Of a DNA stretch of 44,645 nt, positions 17,760 to 23,888 are shown one piece after another. The position numbers and the translations under genes are program-made. Source of the stretch: a virus; the IMG/VR virus record IMGVR_UViG_3300032677_000056, positions 1-44,645 of that record. The stretch is one strand, 5' to 3'. The stretch's first letter is position 1. Each line of letters starts with the position of its first letter. The notes below the pieces were generated by a model. It was not told the origin of the DNA. It ran no database searches and saw only the letters and a list, made by a program, of their open reading frames with translations.

Positions 17760-18515
17760 TTATTGATCAAATAGTGATTTTGACTTAATCTTCATTTCAT
17801 TGAGCCCCATTACTTTTCCGGGGCCTCCAACTCCATATCCATATTCTGGATTTCGACCAGTAACCAAACCATTTGGCTTGTAATTATACATTAAATTATT
17901 CCATTCCATTGTTCTAGTTTTAGCATCAATTCCCATAGATGCCATTTTAATGGCTCTAGCTTCTTGTTCTTTTCTGATTTGTGGTAGAGTAGTTTCGGCG
18001 GCGGCATTGGTAGCATTCCTCACGTCACGAGTATAATCAGATCCCTCCTCCCAGCTATGAGGCCCTTGCCACTGGCTTCCAGCACCATCAATTCCAGAGC
18101 GCATCTTAAAACCTTCTTCTGGTGCATCTTTCACAATATTTCCGCTAATGTCTCTATGTTCTTTAGGGGACACATCAGTCGTATAGTATTGTTGTCCTCC
18201 AGCACCATAGTGTAGTTTTATGTCAGTAGATCCGGGGAGGGGAACGCCACGAGTTCCAGTAGTCATCTCGTGGATGGCTTTGTATGCATCCATCAAATCA
18301 TTCATTCCAGCCATTCCACTCTGAGCCGCATTCTGGGCACTAGGCCTGCCAACCACGCCACTGGAAGATGCGTTAAATCCCTTTGCCTCGTACTCATCAG
18401 TGGTGGGGGATGGTTGGTAAGAAAGCTGACCAATGTTAATGTCCATGGGCCTTTCTCCAGAATACTTATTCTGAAGGTTCTGTAGAAATTCCGAGTAGTC
18501 GAAGTCTTCGCCCAT
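17760..18515 (-). CDS. Structural protein of the connector/internal block
   Basis: A 251-residue protein, polar and Gly/Ser-rich, with an N-terminal acidic helix (GEDFDYSEFLQNLQNKY), a central Ala/Gly-rich stretch and no catalytic motif. It lies between the connector protein and the coiled-coil protein with two-base or shorter spacing. An internal virion or tail needle role is possible from position. Confidence 0.6.
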   Translation of the reverse strand: MGEDFDYSEFLQNLQNKYSGERPMDINIGQLSYQPSPTTDEYEAKGFNASSSGVVGRPSAQNAAQSGMAGMNDLMDAYKAIHEMTTGTRGVPLPGSTDIKLHYGAGGQQYYTTDVSPKEHRDISGNIVKDAPEEGFKMRSGIDGAGSQWQGPHSWEEGSDYTRDVRNATNAAAETTLPQIRKEQEARAIKMASMGIDAKTRTMEWNNLMYNYKPNGLVTGRNPEYGYGVGGPGKVMGLNEMKIKSKSLFDQ

Positions 18516-18516
18516 A

Positions 18517-19230
18517 TTAGATTAGGTTTTGGATGTAGGAAGGCGAGAATGCCTTGGTTTGAATGTCAACTTCGGCCTGTTCACCATCCTCCATTGAAAT
18601 TGTTTCCTCGTTCAAGCAACGATAGGCCAAGTCCCAATAGACTTGCGCCCTCTCAAGCTCGTTGATGTTCTCGTAGTTATACGCCTGCACACCATACCGA
18701 TATGCATTTCTGTTGGATGGAATGAGAAGATCAGTGTCGTTAACGAGAGGCACATATCCCCTCCTGACAATACAATACATGGTTCGATCCTCTGGCACTT
18801 TCCCAATCAGCCTATAACGCTGAGTGTCGGAAGTATTGCCACTGGGAAGCGGGGAAACAGGCGTGTTGCCCTGTCTGATAATCTGAAAGTCTCCCACATA
18901 CGTGTTTGGAAGCCACCCAAGTCCACCCTCAATCCAAGGGAACCAATCAGACATGATGTCTCCAATCTCACCAGTAAGATATGTTGGATCAATAGCCACG
19001 CATTTCAAGATGCTTTCAATCCCCGGAACTGTGTCGATATAGTAGTTTCCTCCGCCATCAATCTGGGGGGTGAAGGAATAAATAAATCTATTCCCCCTCC
19101 ACTGACCAGAAGTGATAAATCTCTCGTTGCAAAAATTGATTGCACTCGCTACAACAGGATCAGTCGCACCTATCGACGAAATATAAGGCGCAAGTAATGT
19201 TTTGGCCTGTGAAAAGGTGAGAGATGCCAT
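18517..19230 (-). CDS. Head-tail connector or tail adaptor protein
   Basis: A 237-residue protein. The N-terminal half starts MASLTFSQAKTLLAPYISSIG and contains FCNERFITSGQWRG. The C-terminal half has LIPSNRNAYRYGVQAYNYEN followed by ELERAQVYWDLAYRCLNEE, a helical pattern seen in small phage connector and tail-tube proteins that join the portal to the tail. It is the first gene of the tail block, as expected for an adaptor. The specific family is not certain. Confidence 0.6.
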   Translation of the reverse strand: MASLTFSQAKTLLAPYISSIGATDPVVASAINFCNERFITSGQWRGNRFIYSFTPQIDGGGNYYIDTVPGIESILKCVAIDPTYLTGEIGDIMSDWFPWIEGGLGWLPNTYVGDFQIIRQGNTPVSPLPSGNTSDTQRYRLIGKVPEDRTMYCIVRRGYVPLVNDTDLLIPSNRNAYRYGVQAYNYENINELERAQVYWDLAYRCLNEETISMEDGEQAEVDIQTKAFSPSYIQNLI

Positions 19231-19265
19231 GATCGGCTTTATCTACTCACTAACCAATGCTTTAG

Positions 19266-19514
19266 TCAACTAGATTCCTTCCAACTTTCCCTATCCTCTC
19301 CATTGTCAATGTTAAGTTCGGGACACACATGCTCATCCATGTAGGTGTCTAGCATCCCCCTGATTGCAAATTGGTTGCCAAACTTCGTATGGATGAGACG
19401 AGTCTGTCCCTCATCCTCCCTAGTAAGGATAATCACTCCAGCATCAAAGAACTCTGCCGCCAGCATCCGCATACTAACCACTGACATAGCCGCCTGAGTT
19501 TGCTCACTTTGCAA
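19266..19514 (-). CDS. Small hypothetical protein, TTG or internal ATG start
   Basis: An 82-residue frame if translation begins at TTG (19514), or 73 residues from the ATG at 19487 (MSVVSMRMLAAEFFDAG). It is acidic towards the C-terminus (DNGEDRESW). No domain is recognised. The TTG lies just after the stop of a 15-codon frame that has a strong ribosome binding site, so translation coupling could make the TTG usable. Confidence 0.55.
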   Translation of the reverse strand: MQSEQTQAAMSVVSMRMLAAEFFDAGVIILTREDEGQTRLIHTKFGNQFAIRGMLDTYMDEHVCPELNIDNGEDRESWKESS

Positions 19515-19517
19515 ATC

Positions 19518-19565
19518 CTACTGAGGGCCGTAATTAGGACTCTGCTCTTTCTTTTTGCGTGGCAT
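19518..19565 (-). CDS. Possible 15-residue leader peptide
   Basis: A short frame MPRKKKEQSPNYGPQ starts at an ATG preceded by GGGGAGAC, one of the few good Shine-Dalgarno matches in the window, and stops three bases before the TTG start of the next gene. It may act as a translational entry for that gene. It is too short to support as a functional protein. Confidence 0.3.
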   Translation of the reverse strand: MPRKKKEQSPNYGPQ

Positions 19566-19606
19566 GTCTCCCCTTTACCTTAACGCTGATAATCAAGCCA
19601 TGCTTT

Positions 19607-20299
19607 TTATTTATCTCTTAAAATATCCTCCATTTTCTCCACTATCTCAGGTTTTAATCCTCCCCAACTCCATTCTTGGTTGATGAATGTTGGAACTTCA
19701 GAAGGCAACTTCCAGCTATAACAATCATTCCTTTCTCTGTAAGCCCATGCACCATAAGAGTTAAACTCACTGAATCTAGCCTTTGGCCTTTTCCTTAACC
19801 ATGAATCAAGTGGCTCGCCATGCAACCCAAACATGAATTGCCTAAACTCCCTCAAGCACTTCCTGTCAAAAACAAATGGATGACGGCGCATAAACTCATA
19901 ATCAGGCCTCCATCCAATAGCTTCCTGCACTACAGGATACCAAGGAGTGTGTTCTTCTGGAACAGCCTCGTATAACCAGATTGGTTTTCCATTATCAAAC
20001 AAGTCATCTGGAGTTATTTCCCTAGTAAGCAGGCAATCAGAGTCCAAGCACAAGATATAATTTGAGGGACAATATAAGTCGCAATGGAGCTTGTCATTCT
20101 GTTGCCCGATATAATCATCGCCCCATCTATTAACCAGATGCACCTCCTCGCTTCCCTTTGGAAGCATGTCCAGATCTCCTGACGGAATACATAAATGAAT
20201 CTTGCCAAATCCTTTTGCATACTTCTTCAGAGAACGTAAGCAATAATTGAGCCACTGAAAATCTCCGTGATAGGAGCGGATAAAAATATCTACATTCAT
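19607..20299 (-). CDS. Glycosyltransferase-like protein, DUF6492 type
   Basis: A 230-residue protein starting MNVDIFIRSYHGDFQWLNYC, with ILCLDSDCLL around residues 85-95: a hydrophobic strand ending in a DSD motif that would bind the metal and nucleotide sugar. Later NQEWSWGG near the C-terminus may form part of the active site. The pattern matches the GT-A-like DUF6492 group. I chose the ATG at 20299, which overlaps the stop of the methyltransferase gene (ATGA), so the two are translated together and probably act on the same glycan. Confidence 0.6.
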   Translation of the reverse strand: MNVDIFIRSYHGDFQWLNYCLRSLKKYAKGFGKIHLCIPSGDLDMLPKGSEEVHLVNRWGDDYIGQQNDKLHCDLYCPSNYILCLDSDCLLTREITPDDLFDNGKPIWLYEAVPEEHTPWYPVVQEAIGWRPDYEFMRRHPFVFDRKCLREFRQFMFGLHGEPLDSWLRKRPKARFSEFNSYGAWAYRERNDCYSWKLPSEVPTFINQEWSWGGLKPEIVEKMEDILRDK

Positions 20300-20943
20300 T
20301 TTGGAACACAAAGGATGTCATACTGCATCCCATCTGGATCTGGATAGCAAGTAACATCATATCCATGATCGTACATAAATATCATAATGTCCTTTGACTC
20401 AACACCCTGCTTCTTTAAGGCATAATAATTGATCTCTATCCACATCTTGGGGCGGAATCTCTCAATCAGCCCCTTCGCTCCCTGCAAAGCCTTTAGCTCA
20501 TATCCCTCCACATCCAGCTTGATAAAATCCAATCTATCAAGATTCAATTCATCCAAGCACATAAGCTTTATAGCCTCGCCACTCTCTCCAATAGAACTAG
20601 CGCCCACGTTCTCACAAGTCTCCAAGAAAGCCTCTCCTCCGTGGCTACAGAGTCCGTAGTTGAATGCTTTGGCATCGGGGCAGTTGTGAACAAGGCACTG
20701 AAATGCTTTAGGGTTTGGCTCAAATGCAATCACTGTGCCAGATTCCCCAACCTTATTCAGATAAGCAATAGTGTGGTCGCCTATAAAAGCCCCGGCATCC
20801 ACCACAACATCTCCCTCGTTAATGTGCTCAAGAATGATAGGAATGGCATACTCGTCGTGATCCAATCTCCCTGACGATTCCACCCACGAAGAGATATGAG
20901 TGTCTCCCTCCAATACTGCAATCCCATTGGGGAGAATCTTCAT
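20296..20943 (-). CDS. FkbM-family SAM-dependent methyltransferase
   Basis: A 215-residue protein. VVVDAGAFIGDHT at residues about 47-58 is the S-adenosylmethionine-binding motif I with the glycine loop. Motif II-like VIAFEPNPKAF and the FkbM signature DFIKLDVEGYELKALQGA follow, then WIEINYY. FkbM enzymes O-methylate sugars or small molecules. The overlap with a glycosyltransferase gene suggests methylation of a virion- or host-associated glycan. Length is typical of the family. Confidence 0.85.
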   Translation of the reverse strand: MKILPNGIAVLEGDTHISSWVESSGRLDHDEYAIPIILEHINEGDVVVDAGAFIGDHTIAYLNKVGESGTVIAFEPNPKAFQCLVHNCPDAKAFNYGLCSHGGEAFLETCENVGASSIGESGEAIKLMCLDELNLDRLDFIKLDVEGYELKALQGAKGLIERFRPKMWIEINYYALKKQGVESKDIMIFMYDHGYDVTCYPDPDGMQYDILCVPK

Positions 20944-21104
20944 TACTTCCTATACCTAGCCAACATCTGGGCCTTCCTAGCAGACCACTGCCCCGGCTTT
21001 CCACCTTTTCCCCCAGACTTGATCTTGTTAAACAACTGCTTCCTCATCGTCGGCTTGGTATAGTTACCAGCCGCATTCACTTTTGACTTTTTACTGGTTG
21101 CCAT
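20943..21104 (-). CDS. Small basic protein, DUF5872-like
   Basis: A 53-residue very basic protein from the ATG at 21104. It contains KPTMRKQLFNKIKSGGKGGK and PGQWSARKAQMLARYRK, the pattern of the phage DUF5872 family. A longer frame up to 21203 exists but would run through a plus-strand promoter and hairpin, so I reject it. Its stop overlaps the ATG of the methyltransferase. The charge suggests nucleic-acid binding, but function is not known. Confidence 0.75.
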   Translation of the reverse strand: MATSKKSKVNAAGNYTKPTMRKQLFNKIKSGGKGGKPGQWSARKAQMLARYRK

Positions 21105-21113
21105 ATTGAAGGC

Positions 21114-21142
21114 TTGACAATTACACACTCCTGCCCAATCAT
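21114..21142 (+). promoter_or_regulatory. Plus-strand sigma70-like promoter
   Basis: TTGACA (21114-21119), a 17-base spacer, AATCAT (21137-21142). The -35 is perfect and the -10 matches four of six. Transcription would begin near 21149 and run into a hairpin-rich stretch that ends in a terminator at 21400-21445, which contains no gene. The promoter lies just upstream of, and divergent from, the DUF5872-like gene. Confidence 0.5.
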
Positions 21143-21148
21143 GCAAGC

Positions 21149-21440
21149 TGATTCTGGAAAACAGAATCGGTGTAACGACTGAAGATCGCTCCGGGCGGGT
21201 CACTCGTGAAGGTCAAGAGAACAGGAATTGCCGCCTGTTCTTAATTTGAGAATGAGCAGTCCCATGTTCCAAGGTTAGGCGAGAAGGACTCCAAATCCAT
21301 CTGCGCTAGGTTCGATTCCTAGGGGCTGTGCCATTCCTCTCACTCCAATCCACCCAGCAGATAAGGCTCCATAGGTCATACTTGAAGCCGAGGGAGTGCA
21401 GAAGCTCTAGTCTCGCCTAGGGCTTCTTATGTCTTTTTCT
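21149..21440 (+). ncRNA. Candidate small structured RNA with tRNA-like 3' half
   Basis: Between the promoter and terminator on the plus strand there is no gene but several hairpins: GATTCTG/CAGAATC near 21150, AGAACAGG/CCTGTTCT at 21218-21241, and the tRNA-like element at 21256-21333. In addition TAGGCGAGA in that element is complementary to TCTCGCCTA at 21411-21419, so the RNA could switch between a tRNA-like fold and a long-range pairing that would break the terminator hairpin. This is inference from pairing potential only. Confidence 0.4.
21256..21333 (+). tRNA. Degenerate tRNA-like element, Trp(CCA)-type loop
   Basis: The T-arm is perfect (CTAGG-TTCGATT-CCTAG at 21306-21322), and the 7-bp acceptor pairs (GCAGTCC with GGGCTGT, two G-U) and is followed by G and an encoded CCA. 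The anticodon loop CTCCAAA is that of tRNA-Trp. However, the anticodon stem has an A-A mismatch and the D-arm has at most three weak pairs, with the overall length two bases too long. It may be a decaying phage tRNA, or the kept 3' part of a tRNA such as is found at attachment sites, although no integrase is visible. Confidence 0.35.
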
Positions 21441-21445
21441 TTTCT
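21400..21445 (+). terminator. Plus-strand intrinsic terminator
   Basis: AGAAGCTCTAG and CTAGGGCTTCT form an 11-bp stem with one G-U pair and the 6-base loop TCTCGC (21400-21427), followed by TATGTCTTTTTCTTTTC. It ends the plus-strand unit that begins near 21149. Confidence 0.75.
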
Positions 21446-21522
21446 TACTTTTAATCATTTCCTTCTTTTCTTTTTGGGAGCAGGATGAGATTCTCCGTGA
21501 GCTCCAGCGAACGGCTTAGCTC

Positions 21523-21557
21523 TTGATGTAAACAAAACCCACTTTCCTTTACATCAA
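21523..21557. promoter_or_regulatory. 10-bp inverted repeat upstream of a plus-strand gene
   Basis: TTGATGTAAA (21523-21532) and TTTACATCAA (21548-21557) are perfect inverted repeats separated by 15 bases, ending 33 bases before the ATG at 21591. They may form an mRNA hairpin or a binding site for a dimeric regulator. Confidence 0.45.
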
Positions 21558-21590
21558 ACTCATAGTCATACATAAATTTACAACAATTCT

Positions 21591-21821
21591 ATGCTCAACC
21601 AAAACTCTCACCTCATAAATCAACAATCAATCTTCAAAGAAGCTTCCCAACTAGCTCTCAACGGAGAAGATTGCTCTCATCTAGTCCAACACCTAGATCC
21701 AGAATACTCCATGAGGCTAAGAGTGTTTGTCAAAGACTTGCCTGAGAATGTCAGAAAGCTATCCCTCTTCGGAAGAGCCAATCCACCCATTCCCAAAGCC
21801 AAACCTAAACGCAAGTCATAA
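21591..21821 (+). CDS. Small plus-strand hypothetical protein
   Basis: A 76-residue protein. The N-terminus is helical (SIFKEASQLALNGEDCSHLV), the middle has RLRVFVKDLPENVRKLSLFG, and the C-terminus is Pro/Lys-rich and basic (PKAKPKRKS). The A-rich leader TTACAACAATTCT lacks a Shine-Dalgarno sequence, like most genes here. The gene is isolated between a terminator and a repeat-rich gap. A basic tail suggests nucleic-acid contact. No family is recognised. Confidence 0.55.
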   Translation: MLNQNSHLINQQSIFKEASQLALNGEDCSHLVQHLDPEYSMRLRVFVKDLPENVRKLSLFGRANPPIPKAKPKRKS

Positions 21822-21937
21822 CAGAATCTCTATTCCCTTCAGTTAAGGGAGTCTTATCTCATTGTTCGTTTCTTGTTTCCAGAGTCTCTATTCACCCCAG
21901 ATAAAGTTGTCTTATCTCACTATTCGTTTCCTTAGTT
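21822..21937 (+). repeat. Imperfect tandem repeat, two units of about 58 bp
   Basis: Two units start with CAGA(A/G)TCTCTATTC at 21822 and 21880 and continue with TCTTATCTCA(T/C) and ATTCGTTTC (TTCGTTTC in the first). The first holds a CCCTT/AAGGG hairpin and the second an AGATAA/TTATCT hairpin at the equivalent place. They open a 429-base stretch without a gene (21822-22250), and no promoter is clear within them. Confidence 0.6.
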
Positions 21938-22094
21938 CGCTTTTGTCGCAAATTGATGGAAACGAGGGAATAAGGATAGTGTCACAGGGGTTTTATGGAA
22001 AATTTTATTAGGGAGGATTCTTCAAAATAGGCTAGAACACTTTGGGGCAAACACCCGGTGCACGTCAGTCCCTTTCTCCCCAAATAATAGATTC

Positions 22095-22278
22095 CTTGCT
22101 ACGCAAGCCCTTACCTACGCTTCGCTACCGCTCGTTATCGTCGTGCAATCTGCTTAGTGCCGGGACACTAACCATCTTGCTTACTAGATAACTCACTGGC
22201 CTATCGGCCTAGCTCCGCTTAATCAATAGCTGGCTAAAGCCAGTCATTGTCTAATGGCTAGGCTGGCTAACGCCAGCC
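22095..22278. other. Cluster of short hairpins, possible structured RNA or 3'UTR
   Basis: Five short palindromes lie within 184 bases: CTTGC/GCAAG (22095-22107), TAGTG/CACTA (22155-22170), GGCC/GGCC (22198-22209), CTGGC/GCCAG with loop TAAA (22230-22243) and GGCTGGC/GCCAGCC with loop TAAC (22261-22278). The last lies inside the end of the TerS candidate. No gene is seen in 21822-22250. The cluster could be the structured 3' end of the TerS mRNA or a separate RNA. Confidence 0.4.
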
Positions 22279-22751
22279 CATAACGCTTCCGCTCCTAAGC
22301 CAAGTATGTTCACCTGTAACCTACCACTCTCATCAGCCATATCCGGGAATATCTTCCCTGCCGCTGTAGCTAGATCAACCATCCTCCTAGAGTTATCCAG
22401 TGCTGTAAAGCCATCCATCTCAGCTAGGGCTTCGCTAGAGCGAGCTAGAGATGAGGCCATGTTGGTTCTGAATGTAGAAGCGTGGGAATTCAAAGCGAGT
22501 GCCAATGCATCACTAGAACGTGTTACAGGAGTTACATCCTTATGTGCATTCTCTCTTTTGATCTCTACGATAGCATCTGCTTTTCTGCGTAACTTTTCGG
22601 CATTGGTTGCAGTCTCCCAATGGTAGCGATTTGCCCACTGTCTTACTGTGGTATATTTCATGCCATGCAGGCGAGCTGTCTCTTTTAGATTACCTGTAGC
22701 GAGGTAGGTAGCTCTTACTTCTTCTTTGTCGATTGTTAGTGGGCTAGCCAT
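22251..22751 (-). CDS. Small terminase subunit candidate with N-terminal HTH
   Basis: A 166-residue protein. Residues 6-46 read like a helix-turn-helix: KEEVRATYLATGNLKETARLHG then KYTTVRQWANRYHW, a pattern common in phage small terminase subunits that recognise the packaging site. The rest is helical (ALAEMDGFTALDNSRRMVDLATAAG), suited to ring formation. Length fits the family. It is encoded about 8 kb from TerL, which is unusual, and it might instead be a phage DNA-binding regulator. Its promoter sits immediately upstream. Confidence 0.5.
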   Translation of the reverse strand: MASPLTIDKEEVRATYLATGNLKETARLHGMKYTTVRQWANRYHWETATNAEKLRRKADAIVEIKRENAHKDVTPVTRSSDALALALNSHASTFRTNMASSLARSSEALAEMDGFTALDNSRRMVDLATAAGKIFPDMADESGRLQVNILGLGAEALWAGVSQPSH

Positions 22752-22763
22752 TTGAATTTAGCG

Positions 22764-22792
22764 ATTCTGTCATATGAGTTACACGATGTCAA
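22764..22792 (-). promoter_or_regulatory. Sigma70-like promoter of the TerS candidate
   Basis: On the minus strand TTGACA (22792-22787), a 17-base spacer, CAGAAT (22769-22764). The start of transcription would be near 22757, six bases before the ATG at 22751, so the mRNA would be nearly leaderless. Confidence 0.5.
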
Positions 22793-22889
22793 TCCTTTGG
22801 CTCTAGCTCCTTCGTCGCCTTGAGCATGATGTAAGTAGCTGGCGTTGCCAGAGTTGTGGCACGCAGTTCTGTCTGCGTTACAGCTCTCT

Positions 22890-23120
22890 CTATCTCCTTG
22901 CCTTCCTGCGTGTCTGTATTCCAGCTATAGCTTCGCCACTTCGCAATCTAACTCTCTTTCTGTTTTTCTGGATCTCTTGTCTTTCTTCACTAGATTGGGC
23001 AGGGTTCCGTCTTGTGCTTGTGCAGGCTAAGCAAGTGGGTTCCGTTGGCTCTTCTCCCCATGCATGGCTATTCTTTTGCGTCTCCCTGTGATCTGTCGTT
23101 GCTTGCGGGATTATCGTCAC
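22890..23120 (-). CDS. Doubtful small basic protein, GTG start
   Basis: A 76-codon frame beginning at GTG and ending in an Arg/Lys-rich tail (RRKARR). It has a single CxxC-like pair (CLAC) and no other motif. Purine-rich coding on the minus strand agrees with the local strand bias, but no start signal is visible and it lies in a region dominated by hairpins. Treat it as a possible gene only. Confidence 0.25.
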   Translation of the reverse strand: MTIIPQATTDHRETQKNSHAWGEEPTEPTCLACTSTRRNPAQSSEERQEIQKNRKRVRLRSGEAIAGIQTRRKARR

Positions 23121-23158
23121 TGTTACCTTAGCCCATGCCTACTGTCGTCGGAGTTCTA

Positions 23159-23200
23159 TTTTTTCCTCACGGCTTACGCCTATCTGTGATGAGGAAAAAA
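23159..23200. terminator. Bidirectional terminator-like hairpin
   Basis: TTTTTTCCTCA (23159-23169) pairs perfectly with TGAGGAAAAAA (23190-23200) around a 20-base loop that itself holds a GGC/GCC mini-hairpin. The A/T-rich base of the stem gives a U-run on either strand. It sits at the point where the purine-rich strand switches from minus (left) to plus (right), so it may insulate the two sides or be part of the candidate RNA to its right. Confidence 0.55.
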
Positions 23201-23520
23201 GTAGCCCACCTAGCCAGATCGGCGATGGGAGGTAACGACGTTCCGAATCCCGAAGAAAGCAACGTCCAGCTCAACTGGGTGAGACAGCAAATCACCGTCG
23301 CCATGGGGGGAGGAAGGCCGAACCCAAACCTTGCGTATAGCCTTGGCACAAAGCACGACGGGGGACTAATAAGTCCCTGCCCATCTGGAGTGAATCCAGA
23401 CGAGATCCTCCCTCGAAAAACGAGAAAATCGAGCCATTGCGGTAGAGTGGCTTCCAGCTATCGACGCTGATAATCGAAGGACACGCTAGGGAGCGGCCAG
23501 AGATTAGATTGAGAGCTTCC
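23201..23520 (+). ncRNA. Candidate structured noncoding RNA upstream of the operon
   Basis: This part of the 882-base gene gap (22752-23633) is purine-rich on the plus strand and folds locally many times: GGGA/TCCC enclosing GG(T)AAC/GTTCC near 23227-23251, CCAG/CTGG near 23267, GGGACT/AGTCCC with loop AATA near 23361-23376, TCTGGA/TCCAGA near 23384-23400, CTCG/CGAG near 23412, GGTAG/CTATC enclosing TGG/CCA near 23441-23462, and GGGAGC/GCTTCC near 23490-23519. A 111-codon frame crosses it but has no family resemblance. Phages carry large RNAs such as GOLLD and ROOL near tRNA genes, but I cannot match this to a known class. Confidence 0.4.
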
Positions 23521-23633
23521 TCTTGACAGATTACGTTAGACGGCGTGAGTGATAGAGGAAATCGGCTCTAGTTAGATTTATTTTTTTTACGTTAGTAAAC
23601 TCGTGCGTGAGCACACAACCAACATTAAATATT

Positions 23634-23744
23634 ATGTCCGATTACATAAACACCGAAGACGCTCTCGCTCATCAAGAGTGGGTAGCAGATAACTACGTAG
23701 TAGATCTGGAATCAGGTCGCATCGTCAAACAGGAGGAAGCATGA
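23634..23744 (+). CDS. Small acidic protein, first gene of the amidoligase operon
   Basis: A 36-residue protein, MSDYINTEDALAHQEWVADN then a short C-terminus ending KQEEA. It is acidic and soluble. The leader ACATTAAATATT is A/T-rich. Its last codons form AGGAGG, a ribosome binding site for the next gene, and the stop overlaps the next ATG (ATGA). No family is recognised. The overlap supports real translation. Confidence 0.55.
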   Translation: MSDYINTEDALAHQEWVADNYVVDLESGRIVKQEEA

Positions 23745-23836
23745 ACTACAATTTCAAGCTTCTCTTTCTGAACATCATCACTATCATCTTTGTTGAAGCG
23801 TGGATGATAATGATCGCCTACATGCTTCTCAGTTAG
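23741..23836 (+). CDS. 31-residue single-span membrane peptide
   Basis: MNYNFKLLFLNIITIIFVEA followed by WMIMIAYMLLS: almost entirely hydrophobic, one membrane segment. AGGAGG five bases before the ATG is the strongest Shine-Dalgarno match in the window. It lies between the acidic 36-residue protein and the amidoligase. A membrane anchor for the operon products is conceivable. Confidence 0.6.
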   Translation: MNYNFKLLFLNIITIIFVEAWMIMIAYMLLS

Positions 23837-23888
23837 TACACACACATAAAAACCGAGTTGGTCGCTCGTTAACTGTACCAATCGCAGT

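Noticed and set aside
21141-21333. A tmRNA, because GCTGATTCTGGA resembles the 5' end of ssrA and a T-arm with CCA follows
   Set aside because: The putative 5' end cannot pair with the acceptor 3' strand, the distance is too short, and I see no tag peptide frame ending in an ALAA-like sequence.
23135-23470. A 111-codon plus-strand frame across the hairpin region
   Set aside because: It has no family resemblance or start signal, and its bases are better explained by the many local stems. Kept only as an alternative to the RNA interpretation.
23523-23551. A sigma70 promoter for the amidoligase operon starting with TTGACA at 23523
   Set aside because: The -35 is perfect, but at the right distance the -10 reads TGAGTG, which is not acceptable. 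The true promoter of the operon remains unknown.
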